Position numbers and translations under genes: made by a program. The notes below the pieces were generated by a model. The model saw only the letters and a list, made by a program, of their open reading frames with translations, made no database searches and was not told the origin of the DNA. Positions 1-7,100 of a stretch of 13,201 bases of DNA are shown here, one piece after another. This stretch comes from Desulfobacteraceae bacterium (GTDB taxonomy: Bacteria; Desulfobacterota; Desulfobacteria; Desulfobacterales; ETH-SRB1), in the NCBI GenBank assembly GCA_030638305.1, contig DAOWEW010000246.1:1-13201 (forward strand). The letters run 5' to 3'. Position 1 is the first letter of the stretch, and every line of letters begins with the position of its first letter.

Positions 1-306
1 GGCACCTACCGGCAGTTCGACTACACGCACTTTGCGTTTTGTGCTTTTTGTACATTCCTCTCTTGTGCAATCAGCGCATACAGCGCTTTCTTCCCCGGGT
101 GTGAGCTGAAAAGGGCATCCTTTTACAACTTCGATCATTGGGAGGATGTCTGCCAGTGCGCGTACTGCTGTTGACTTGGCTGTTCCTTTTTCTCCGCGAA
201 TTAATACTCCGGAAAGGGTGGGGTTGATGATGTTGAGAATAAGGCCGAGTTTCATGTTTTCCTGGCCTACAATTGCTGTAAATGGGTAGATATGTTTTGT
301 TTTCAA
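1..306 (-). CDS. ChlI/BchI-type chelatase AAA+ ATPase, N-terminal part (runs off window)
   Basis: Only the first 102 codons are present; the gene continues past the left edge. It starts at TTG (306-304) directly after the TAA of the upstream ChlI-ChlD fusion, with a perfect AAGGAGG nine bases upstream. The TTG start explains why an ATG-based gene call would miss it. The product starts [15 protein letters not shown], has Walker [10 protein letters not shown] at residues 38-46, and has cysteines at 64, 77, 80 and 85 in a short insert after the second helix. It is closely similar to the first 100 residues of the neighbouring fusion protein, so the two are paralogues. Family knowledge: ChlI/BchI subunits form AAA+ rings that power metal insertion by the large H/CobN subunit. 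Whether this copy also has a ChlD half cannot be seen. Family call firm, exact role inferred. Confidence 0.88.
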   Translation of the reverse strand, partial: MKTKHIYPFTAIVGQENMKLGLILNIINPTLSGVLIRGEKGTAKSTAVRALADILPMIEVVKGCPFQLTPGEESAVCADCTREECTKSTKRKVRVVELPVGA

Positions 307-2358
307 TTAAATGTTCCTCCTTGTAATATCTATAAGCTCATCTGCTTTTAAATCGTCGATTTTGAAGTAGTCGGCACAAAGGGCGGACGCAAGTTTTTCT
401 GCAAGACCGAAGCGAACAATTCCAAGCTGCTCTGTATCCACAACAATGTATTTGATGCGGTCTTCAGTGCCCATCTTTTGGGCAAAACTAAAGGCTTCGT
501 CAACAGGCTTGCCTTCTCCAATGGCCTCGTTTGTCTTGCCGTCGGTGATAATGATAAAGATGGGGCGTGCGCTCGGATCTTTTAAAAGATGAATCCGGGT
601 CAGGTCAAATCCTTTGATCAGACCGGCTGAAAGGGGTGTGCGGCCACCTACGGGGAGTTCTCCGAGCAGTTTTGCTGCGAGCTCAATAGAGGTTGTAGGT
701 GGAAGATTGACTGTGGCTTCGCCGCGGCGGAAGGTTACCATGGCAACGCGGTCTCTTTTCTGGTAGGCATCAAGAAGGAGTGAAAGGACTGCTCCCTTGG
801 ACGCAACCATGCGCGCTCTGGCTCCCATGGAACCGCTTGCATCAACGAGAAAAAGGATAAAATTTCCAACTCGCTTTTCTCTTACTTTTTCCCTTATGTC
901 TTCTTCTTTGATAAAAAGTGTCAGGTTATCATCTTTCCCTGCATCTAACCGCCTTTTTAGCTGATAAGGAGCTGCGGCTCGAAGAGTGGCATCAAGGGCA
1001 ATGTCTCCTCTTCCTTTTGAGAGTGCGCTTTTGACATATCGTCCCTGTTTCTGAGCAGTTCGTGTGCGGGACCGCCTCCCTGAACCCCTGCGTAATACAC
1101 GGTCTTTTTCCGGAGCGATTTTCCTGACTTTAAAGGTTTCTCCTATTTCAAATATCTGTTCGCTTGTGCTTTTTGTATCTCCTTTCTGCTCAGGTTCTTC
1201 CTGGGTCTGTTCGCCAGGATGCGGCTCTTCTATTTCTTTGGCTGATTGTTCTTTATGATCAGGGGACTGGTCTTGTTTTTCATCCGGGTTTTCATCCGGT
1301 TTTTCATCAGGCTGTTCTTCTTTGTTTTCATCTTTTTCCTGGGAATCGTCTTCCGGCTTTTCAGGTGGTGGGGGTGGCTGAGGCGGCATTGTATCACGAC
1401 GACGGTGGGGCAATACCAGGGCTGCTGCCTTGTTTACATCTTCAATATTGACTTCTGTTCTTTCTTCAAAGGCTGTTAGAGCCGCTGCTGTTCGTTCTAT
1501 TACAATATCTGCCCTGTGGCCTGCTACGTTGTTTTCAAGACAAAGTTCCGTAATAAAGGTGCGTATTTTTTCTGTAAGTTTTATTCCGGCAAGAAGTTCT
1601 TGTGAGCGGATTATCTGATCGGCCAGGTTTTTTTCTTGGCTTTCAAAACGTTTTCGAAAAGCTTCAGGATTATTATCAAAAGCCTCTCTTCTTTCCATCA
1701 ATTCAATGCGTCCTTCATGGTCTGTTTCACCTGTTACCTGGACGCACAATCCAAAACGATCAAGAAACTGGGGCCTAAGGTCCCCTTCTTCCGGGTTCAT
1801 GGTGCCTACCAGGATAAAGCTGGCCGGGTGCCGAAAGGATATGCCTTCACGCTCAACTATGTTTTCGCCGGAGCCGGATGAGTCTAATATTACATCAACT
1901 ATGTGATCATCTAAAAGATTAACCTCATCAATATAGAGAAATCCTTTGTTTGCTTCTGCGAGAAGCCCGGGATGAAATCGCCTGAAGCCGCTTTTTACCG
2001 CAAATCCAAAATCTATCCCGCCAAGCACCATGTCTTCTGTGGCATTCAATGGAAGATCCACGACTTTTACTTTTCTAATAGCAGAAGCCAAAGGCTCTGT
2101 TTTATTATCCCTGCATGTTTCACATAATCCGGCAGGATGTTCAGGACTACAGGAATACGGACACCCCGCAACAACCCTGATTTCCGGCAAGAGCGCTGCG
2201 AGGCCGCGAACCGCAGTTGACTTGGCTGTCCCTTTTTCACCCCGGATCAATACTCCCCCGATTCCGGGATCAATTGCATTTAATATCAGGGCAAGCTTCA
2301 TCTGATCCTGGCCTATTATGGCGGAAAAGGGGTAAATGTTTTTAAATTGGTTTTTCAT
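307..2358 (-). CDS. ChlI-ChlD fusion: AAA+ ATPase plus von Willebrand A domain, CobN/Mg-chelatase partner
   Basis: This 683-residue protein has three parts. Residues 1-320 are a ChlI-like AAA+ module: Walker [10 protein letters not shown] 40-48, Walker B FLYIDE 140-145, and a sensor region GTMNPEEGDLRPQFLDRF at 185-202. Residues 321-400 are a Pro/Glu/Asp/Lys-rich linker typical of ChlD/BchD. Residues 400-683 hold a vWA domain with a complete MIDAS: D506, S508, S510, T574, D606. An insert after the second helix carries C66, C70, C79 and C82, not seen in plant or phototroph ChlI. In organisms without CobS/CobT, such ATPases are thought to serve CobN. It therefore probably energises the CobN-like protein at 4131-7547. 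The start ATG follows AAGGAG (2383-2378) at a long 19-base spacing. The stop TAA directly precedes the next gene's TTG. Confidence 0.93.
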   Translation of the reverse strand: MKNQFKNIYPFSAIIGQDQMKLALILNAIDPGIGGVLIRGEKGTAKSTAVRGLAALLPEIRVVAGCPYSCSPEHPAGLCETCRDNKTEPLASAIRKVKVVDLPLNATEDMVLGGIDFGFAVKSGFRRFHPGLLAEANKGFLYIDEVNLLDDHIVDVILDSSGSGENIVEREGISFRHPASFILVGTMNPEEGDLRPQFLDRFGLCVQVTGETDHEGRIELMERREAFDNNPEAFRKRFESQEKNLADQIIRSQELLAGIKLTEKIRTFITELCLENNVAGHRADIVIERTAAALTAFEERTEVNIEDVNKAAALVLPHRRRDTMPPQPPPPPEKPEDDSQEKDENKEEQPDEKPDENPDEKQDQSPDHKEQSAKEIEEPHPGEQTQEEPEQKGDTKSTSEQIFEIGETFKVRKIAPEKDRVLRRGSGRRSRTRTAQKQGRYVKSALSKGRGDIALDATLRAAAPYQLKRRLDAGKDDNLTLFIKEEDIREKVREKRVGNFILFLVDASGSMGARARMVASKGAVLSLLLDAYQKRDRVAMVTFRRGEATVNLPPTTSIELAAKLLGELPVGGRTPLSAGLIKGFDLTRIHLLKDPSARPIFIIITDGKTNEAIGEGKPVDEAFSFAQKMGTEDRIKYIVVDTEQLGIVRFGLAEKLASALCADYFKIDDLKADELIDITRRNI
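316..322 (-). promoter_or_regulatory. Shine-Dalgarno AAGGAGG for the second ChlI gene
   Basis: AAGGAGG reads on the minus strand inside the last codons of the upstream fusion gene, where it supplies two AGG arginine codons. It lies nine bases from the TTG at 306, which fixes that start and implies translational coupling of the two ATPases. Confidence 0.8.
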
Positions 2359-2387
2359 GGTTTTGATTTTTTGAAATCTCCTTTTTT

Positions 2388-2443
2388 GGGTTCAAGGTTC
2401 TGGGTTCTGGGTTCTGGGTTCTGGGTTCTGGGTTCTGGGTTTT
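2388..2443 (+). repeat. Heptamer array 1 (GGGTTCT), 8 units
   Basis: Eight contiguous 7-bp units: gggttca, aggttct, five perfect gggttct, then gggtttt, followed by a T run. It lies immediately upstream of the Shine-Dalgarno of the ChlI-ChlD fusion and downstream of a fragment of an exporter gene. Array 5 (12954-12997) has the same position relative to the intact exporter gene. Confidence 0.93.
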
Positions 2444-2448
2444 TTTTT

Positions 2449-2514
2449 GATCAAATCACTATAAGTGACTGACTTTATAACCATAAAAAGTCCTATCACA
2501 ATGATAATAAAGCA
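2449..2514 (-). pseudogene. Fragment of the 3' end of a NicO/RcnA-type exporter gene
   Basis: About 66 bases match 13001-13065, the last codons and stop region of the exporter gene at the right edge, with one extra base and a few substitutions. Read in the exporter frame it gives CFIIIVIGLFMVIKSV, against CSIIIVIGLFMVIKSV in the intact gene. The extra base destroys the original stop context, and a TAA lies shortly upstream in that frame, so only about 20 exporter codons survive. The same DNA is read out of frame as the C-terminus of the small secreted ORF. It is best explained as a duplication or recombination scar that also carried a heptamer array. Confidence 0.8.
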
Positions 2515-2800
2515 GCTCATAAGGACTTTTTATTTCATTTGGAATATCGGCTTTGTAATAAAATGTTTTTGTCTGGGCATGACTGCAAAACATGCTCATC
2601 AGTTCAAAATCAAGGGGGATATTATTGAGGGTAATATTGAGGTGATTAAACAGATCGGATGCTTTGTTATGATGCCCCATTGATTCCGGTCGAACATCAT
2701 GCGCATGTAATAAGTCAGTTCCAAAGATTAGAAGTATTGTAATAAAACAACATGAAAGAATTGTTTTTCGAAATAATTGATTAACTGAAAATGATTTCAC
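2459..2800 (-). CDS. Small secreted protein of unknown function with chimeric C-terminus
   Basis: 113 residues starting at GTG (2800). Residues 1-34 look like a signal peptide: a basic start, the hydrophobic stretch ILSCCFITILLIFGTDL, and a likely cleavage near LHAHD. The mature part begins HAHDVRPES and contains histidines and two cysteines, but I recognise no family. The last ~19 residues are encoded by the exporter fragment at 2449-2514 read in a different frame, so the natural C-terminus has probably been lost. A purine-rich GAAGAAG lies upstream of the GTG but is a weak ribosome site. The palindromic repeat R1 starts 62 bases upstream. It may be a degraded gene once linked to the metal exporter. 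Expression is uncertain. Confidence 0.45.
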   Translation of the reverse strand: MKSFSVNQLFRKTILSCCFITILLIFGTDLLHAHDVRPESMGHHNKASDLFNHLNITLNNIPLDFELMSMFCSHAQTKTFYYKADIPNEIKSPYELLYYHCDRTFYGYKVSHL

Positions 2801-2916
2801 TGTTTGTTTTCTTCTTCTGAAGGGTAAAGTTCTTCAAATCACCATTTTTTGTCCACAAAAAAAGCCACGAAAACAATTTGTCATCTATGATTCTGTTGAT
2901 TTATTCTTCTCAAAAA

Positions 2917-2944
2917 TTGACACAATATATTATATTTATACAAT
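2917..2944 (+). promoter_or_regulatory. Sigma70-like promoter inside R1, copy 1
   Basis: TTGACA (2917-2922), a 16-bp spacer and TACAAT (2939-2944). The -35, spacing and -10 are all conserved in R1 copy 2 although the spacer has changed. It points away from the secreted-protein gene, towards the small plus-strand ORFs about 700 bp away, with the MITE in between. Confidence 0.5.
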
Positions 2945-2987
2945 AAATCTGTAACAATATACTGTGTTCCGATTTTTAAAAGAATAA

Positions 2988-3143
2988 GGGTTCGCACAAG
3001 AATAAGTTCGCAATTTTAAGTGTTGAGGCGTCCGTTTGGCAAGGCGCGAAAGCGCAGGAATATCAGGATATTCCGAGCTTTTGCAACGCAGCCATGCGAG
3101 ATGCATCGGCACTTAAAATGTGAAGTTATTTTTGTGTGAGCCC
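2988..3143. mobile_element. MITE-like element A, nested in R1
   Basis: A 156-bp segment with imperfect terminal inverted repeats of about 35 bp: gggttcgcacaagaataag at the left, and the complement of cttcaca...gtgtgagccc at the right, both running into attttaagtg. It is flanked by TAA at 2985-2987 and 3144-3146. The homologous site in R1 copy 2 (12727-12729) has a single TAA, a direct view of the empty site. Its interior shares the catctcgcatg-ctgcgttgc block with element B in opposite orientation. It contains no ORF, so a trans-acting transposase is implied. Confidence 0.8.
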
Positions 3144-3190
3144 TAAATCAACAAAGTCATCTTTTTGATGACAAAAAGCCTTCGTGGCTT

Positions 3191-3436
3191 GATTGAATTT
3201 GGCTCTATTTTTTCGAACTTTTTTCAGAGATGTAGTGGCTCCTGCCACCGTGTTTGCACATCAATACCCAGCAAGTTCGAATAAGTTTCTTTGTGCTCGG
3301 AGATCTTCTGATCCACCCGTGCCTAAGTAACTATAAATTTTATTTTCAGATAAATAATTTCATTCCGCTTATTTCCCTCTCCGCTGGTGGAAGAAGGTCA
3401 TAGGAAGTGAGAATATCAAAAAAATGTGCAATTAAC
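3191..3436. other. Gene-free spacer between R1 and the candidate promoter
   Basis: I see no credible ORF. One short hairpin, GTGGC-TCCT-GCCAC, lies at about 3235-3248. A 7-bp inverted pair (cgaactt / aagttcg) brackets it at about 3215 and 3272. Neither is followed by a T run, so a terminator is not supported. Confidence 0.4.
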
Positions 3437-3476
3437 TATCCTATAGGATATATCAACAAATCCTATTAAATGTCAA
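3437..3476 (-). promoter_or_regulatory. Candidate minus-strand promoter with 14-bp palindromic operator
   Basis: On the minus strand, TTGACA (3476-3471) is followed after 18 bp by TATATC, or after 17 bp by ATATAT. A perfect palindrome TATCCTATAGGATA (3437-3450) overlaps the -10/+1 side, a layout expected for a repressor site. The first minus-strand gene downstream is the secreted ORF, more than 600 bp away across R1, so the promoter may be an orphan left by rearrangement. Confidence 0.3.
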
Positions 3477-3506
3477 CATGTTTGTTATACTGCGCACAGC
3501 CATAGG

Positions 3507-3534
3507 TGAACCCTGAACCCCGAATCCCGAACCC
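3507..3534 (-). repeat. Heptamer array 2, 4 units, inverted relative to the others
   Basis: Four units on the plus strand: tgaaccc, tgaaccc, cgaatcc, cgaaccc. This is GGGTTCA on the minus strand, so the orientation is opposite to arrays 1, 3, 4 and 5. It precedes the plus-strand small ORFs, so relative to the nearest downstream gene its orientation matches the other arrays. Confidence 0.8.
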
Positions 3535-3653
3535 TGCACTTAGTTTTTGGCTTTACGACTATTGCAGGTAAAACCGGCTTGTCTCTGGAAAAAGTGGGAA
3601 AGCTGAGAAGAAACAAGAATAAAATAGTTGATTTATTCACAACGCCATTGTAA
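3510..3653 (+). other. Open-frame remnant upstream of the small membrane ORFs
   Basis: A frame opens inside heptamer array 2 and ends at TAA 3651-3653. Beyond the array it reads LVFGFTTIAGKTGLSLEKVG, then a basic stretch, then LFTTPL. It has no start codon or ribosome site, but its composition looks coding-like. It may be the 3' remnant of a gene cut by the array. I do not recognise the family, and chance is not excluded. Confidence 0.2.
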
Positions 3654-3662
3654 AATTTGTTT

Positions 3663-3854
3663 ATGAATGAGGGGCAGAGAAAATTTGTTTCAGATAAACT
3701 GGGCACGTTGGGTAACATTGCCGTTGGCGCATTGATATTCGGGCAATTTCTCTCAAAAGAATCATTCCGTTTTCCTTCATTTTTGTTTGGGATAGTGTTC
3801 TGGGGCACTTGCTATGTTGCCGGATATCTCATTCTACAAGGTGGTGATAAATAA
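3663..3854 (+). CDS. Small inner-membrane protein, unknown function
   Basis: 63 residues from ATG 3663; a TTG at 3657 is the alternative, and an in-frame TAA at 3651-3653 limits extension further upstream. A charged N-terminus (MNEGQRKFVSDKLG) is followed by a hydrophobic helix around 17-30, a short polar loop, and a second helix around 41-59. This suggests a two-pass membrane protein. I recall similar two-helix hypothetical proteins starting with a basic segment and a GNIAVGALIFGQFL-like helix in diverse bacteria, but give no family name. Its stop overlaps the ATG of the next small ORF by one base (TAATG), which supports real translation. No clear Shine-Dalgarno is visible. It converges on the CobN-like gene. 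Confidence 0.6.
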   Translation: MNEGQRKFVSDKLGTLGNIAVGALIFGQFLSKESFRFPSFLFGIVFWGTCYVAGYLILQGGDK

Positions 3855-3955
3855 TGTCAGCATTAGCCTGGATTTTTTTAGTTCTTACGATAATCGTTAT
3901 TGTTTTTACAGGACCAATTATTTATAATGATTGGAAAAAAAAACATATTCAGTAA
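3854..3955 (+). CDS. 33-residue single-pass membrane peptide, coupled to the preceding ORF
   Basis: MSALAWIFLVLTIIVIVFTG followed by PIIYNDWKKKHIQ: one strongly hydrophobic helix and a short basic, amphipathic tail. The ATG at 3854 shares its A with the preceding TAA (TAATG), typical of translational coupling in a two-gene operon. It is too short for most gene callers. The shape would fit an accessory subunit of the preceding membrane protein or a small toxin-like peptide, but nothing in the sequence decides this. Confidence 0.5.
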   Translation: MSALAWIFLVLTIIVIVFTGPIIYNDWKKKHIQ

Positions 3956-3971
3956 TATTGATCAATGACCT

Positions 3972-4132
3972 GCAACTTTTCGACCTGTGCGATTAGCTGT
4001 TAGCATTGAAAAGGAATGGAAATGAGAGATTTTAGAGAACTTAATCAACAGATCAATGAGGTAAAGAGGATGTTGAACAGTTTTATCCAAAAGCTAATCG
4101 CTAAAAGCTAACCGCACAGGTCGCAACTTTTC
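3972..4132. mobile_element. Miniature element with 24-bp inverted repeats and 10-bp target duplications
   Basis: The core 3982-4122 (141 bp) is bounded by inverted repeats matching at 22 of 24 positions (3981-4004 and 4100-4123, outer part cgacctgtgcg / cgcacaggtcg). Exactly outside them lies a perfect 10-bp direct repeat gcaacttttc (3972-3981 and 4123-4132), the pattern of an insertion with target-site duplication. The right duplication overlaps the TGA of the CobN-like gene (4133-4131) and keeps that stop intact. Inside is a 29-codon ORF resembling the ends of an S23 four-helix-bundle gene. The long inverted repeat could fold the transcript into a stem, as in 23S rRNA intervening sequences. 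Confidence 0.75.
4022..4111 (+). pseudogene. 29-codon ORF resembling an internally deleted four-helix-bundle (S23/IVS-type) protein
   Basis: The ORF starts at ATG 4022 behind a GGAA-type ribosome site and ends at TAA 4109-4111, inside the right inverted repeat. Its first seven residues, MRDFREL, are the typical start of four helix bundle (23S rRNA intervening sequence) proteins, and the rest, NQQINEVKRMLNSFIQKLIAKS, resembles the typical last helix. Full-length members are about 115-130 residues, so the middle ~90 appear to be missing with the frame kept. It is either a decayed remnant or a minimal passenger of the element around it. Family recognition is from memory of motifs, not a search. 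Confidence 0.6.
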
Positions 4133-7100
4133 ATTTTGTCATCAAATAATCATCAATGTTAAAATCTAATTTGCCCGCCCACTCTTTAACGTCGGTTTTT
4201 GTCATTACGTCAACGCTGCCGCCCTGGAATTCTCCCTTGACATCCTCCATTTTTTCTTCTATCCAGCCTTCAATTTCAAGATAAGTGTCCTTTAAATCTT
4301 TTAACACCTGCGGATCGGCTTTCCACAAACCACGCTGTTCCGCCTCCAAAAATCTGCGTGCAAGTTCTTCAAGTGCCCATGGATTGTTTTGCTCGTAAAA
4401 CTCCCGCATCCCTTTATCAAGGACATGTTTTTTTGTCAGCTCATCGAAAATCCAGTCATCTACGACATCTGATGTGGCATCCCAGCCGTAAACCGATACC
4501 GCCTTTTGCGCCATGCCCTGCGCGCCTTGGTAGCCGTGCTTTTTCATGCCCTCAATCCACTGGGGGTTAAGCAGTTTAACTCTGACCACCCGTTCTATCT
4601 CCTCGCTTAACGTACGCACTTTCGGGTTAGCGGGGTCTTTGGTATCACCCCAGAGTACTTTTGGTGTTGAATTTGAAAGTGCTCTGACAGCAGCGGTCAT
4701 ACCGCCCTGGAAATCGTTGTAACAACCGCCGAGAGGGTCGGTTTCATCGGTTTCCGATTTATGGAATACTGTTGTTATAGTCTTTAGATTATGGACGAAC
4801 TCGCCGTAAGCCTTTCGACCGAATACATCCTGGCCGTAAGCAAATCCTCCATGTTCTATAAAAGTCTCGCCTAAATCTTTTATCGTTTTCCACGCGCTTG
4901 CCGCTATCATTAGCATTATACCGTTACCGTAAGCACCGGGCTTTGCAGCAAATATCCTGAAAGTTGCAGCGCGGTTCAGTGCTTCGTCATTCAGTTTTGA
5001 CTTATTTTCTTTTTTTGCGGTTTTTTTGTATTCATTTGCATTTTTAAGAATATAATTTTTCGCCTCGTCTTCTTTAAGATTTGCTATCATTACAACAGCG
5101 CTGTCGAGCAGTTCAATCAGGTTCGGCAATGTGTCCCTGAATATTTCGCTTGTCCTGATGGTAACATCAATACGCGGCCGGTTTAACTCCTGCAATGATA
5201 CGGGTTCAACCCCTGTCACTATGCCGCTTTCGTTCCAGACAGGCCGCGCACCAATCAAATGCAGTATCTGGGCCAACTGCTCACCGTCCGCCCTATATGC
5301 ATCCAGACTCCACAACACCATGCCTATCTTTTCCGGATATTTGTTTTCTTCCTTGATGTACTTGTTCAGTATTTCATCCGCCAGTTTTACGCCAATTTTA
5401 TAAGCTGCTTTTGTAGGAATTTTCCTTGGGTCAATACTGTAGATATTTCTTCCTGTGGGCAAGACATCTGTTTTGCCGCGCGTCAGTGTTCCGCCGGGGC
5501 CGGGACTGATATAGCGTTTGTCCATGGCATTGTTTATCTGCGGTATCTCGCGATCTGTTTTCATCAAGTTAGGATATAGTTTATCTTTTATCCATGTCAG
5601 CAGAACAAGCAATCTGTTAATTTTTGATTGATTAAATTTAATATTTTTGAATTGAAGGGCAATAAAGTCTTCATCAACCCGGTTATTCCTTAATACATTT
5701 TCCACAAGCAAGAACGCGGTGTTTTCACATTTATCAAGGAGCCGTGTTTCCTTGGAGTTTTTGATAATCTCATCATAGTTTAAATCCATGATATCAAGGA
5801 TACATCTCCTGATTGATGGCAGACTTCCGTCATATTTGAGTATCGCCAGTATCATCCTCGCTGTTTTTTCATTATTATTGGTTTTGCTCAATATATGCAG
5901 CCCGTCGTTTATGTTTGAATCGCACAGCAAAAATAATTTATCATGAACCTTTTCGATTACCTCGTCATCCTTCATCTTTTCGAGCGGGTGTTTTTCGCAG
6001 GCAGGCAACAGCTTTAATTTTACCGCGAGATTGCGTATATCGTCGCACAATATCTTTTTCCTGCCGTTTTCATTTAAAGAGGCCGCATTATTATACTGTA
6101 AAACCAGGTCATCCATTTCACAGAGTTCGTCATACAATTTTGCAGACTGCATGTACGGGATAATGTGGTCTGTTATAACAGCGTACGCGCGGCGCTTTGC
6201 TATAATAGCCTCATTGGGGTTTTTGCTTGTATAGATATATATGTGCGGCACATCGCCTGTGATTATCTCGGGAAAACAGTCGGAACTCATGCCGCTTGCC
6301 TTGCCTGGGAGAAACTCTATATACCCGTGTGTACCGGTTGAAATAATAATATCCGAATTTTCCTGTATCCACTTGAACACTGCGTAACACTGGTGCGTAG
6401 GCGGTATTTCGGGGTTATGCAGTATTTTGCACACTTCACCGTCACAGCGCGCTCCGTAGCAGCCGCGCTTGGGTTCAGCCATCACTTTTATATTGCCGAA
6501 AGTTAAACCGGTAACTACAATTTTATCACCGTACACCATACCCTTGCCTGGCGGCTCTCCCCAGTTTTCAATCATTTTTTTCCTGTTTATCTCGGATAAT
6601 TGATTGAAATAAAGAGCATATTTATCAGGATCTATAAAAAACGTGGCTCCGCCTTTATCAACTATTTCTTCAACTGTAGTCCACCTGAATTCGCTGATAG
6701 CTTTTTTGTTTAGAAATTCATCTGTCAAAGCTTTGCCGTTTTCCGGCATATTTTCTATATGATAGCCCTGGTCAGCGAGATACTTCATTAGTTTTACCAC
6801 GCTTTCAAACGAATCAAGCCCGTTGGCTCCACCAAGCGAAGCCTCAGTTCCTGCACAGGGGTTGTTATGAAGCAGAATAGTAATTTTTCTTTTATTTTTC
6901 GGAAGTTCTTTCAATCTCAGCCAATTTTTTATACGCCGCACAAAAAATTCTATCCGCTCTTTTACAGGTAACGATGAGGCGTCTTTGCTTTCGCTGTTCT
7001 TTGCGAAGATAACAGTAGGCTCTATCGTGCCGTTAAATTCAGGCTGAGCTACCCAGTAAATCTGGTTCATTGCAGTTATTCCCTGGGGGCTGCCACGCCA

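Larger units (their letters stand above)
2862..3190 (+). repeat. Palindromic repeat R1, copy 1 (interrupted by a MITE-like insertion)
   Basis: The ends are inverted repeats: aagccacga at 2862-2870 and tcgtggctt at 3182-3190. The similarity continues inward through a shared ttgtcatc and gttgat block. Without the 156-bp insertion at 2988-3143 and its 3-bp duplication, the repeat is about 170 bp. A second, uninterrupted copy lies at 12599-12772 in the same orientation, with high identity throughout. Near the right end gtcatc-ttttt-gatgac forms a 6-bp hairpin. No coding capacity is seen. It behaves like a small non-autonomous mobile repeat. In both copies its left end lies close to the 5' end of a minus-strand gene. 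Confidence 0.85.

Noticed and set aside
2388..2443. Heptamer array considered as a CRISPR array or telomere-like end
   Set aside because: The units are contiguous 7-mers with no unique spacers, and similar short arrays occur at several internal gene junctions, so neither CRISPR nor a replicon end fits.
2497..2515. Fur-box-like gataat/attatc sequence near the exporter fragment
   Set aside because: It lies in a coding-derived fragment duplicated from the exporter gene, is incomplete as a 19-bp Fur dyad, and is not placed at a promoter.
3156..3172. gtcatc-ttttt-gatgac hairpin considered as a transcription terminator
   Set aside because: The stem is only six AT-rich base pairs and is not followed by a good T run on either strand. 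It is better seen as part of the R1 palindrome.
3225..3275. Possible cobalamin riboswitch, because agtggctcctgccaccg resembles part of a B12 box
   Set aside because: The match is a simple 5-bp hairpin. The other conserved riboswitch blocks are missing on both strands, and no uptake gene starts nearby. No B12 box was found upstream of the receptor either.
3485..3808. A 107-codon minus-strand ORF across the small membrane ORF and heptamer array 2
   Set aside because: It has no signal, domain or ribosome site, reads through the heptamer array, and is antisense to a better-supported hydrophobic ORF.
4160..4210. C-terminus of the CobN-like protein (GSVDVMTKTDV) resembles the start of the receptor plug (GSVDVITKDEI)
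   Set aside because: The plug motif is common to TonB receptors, the DNA differs at many positions, and similarity stops after about a dozen residues. Chance or shared simple motif is more likely than a duplication.
5131..5579. Plus-strand ORFs of 90-106 codons inside the CobN-like gene
   Set aside because: They are antisense to strongly conserved CobN coding sequence, overlap one another, and show no recognisable domain or ribosome site.
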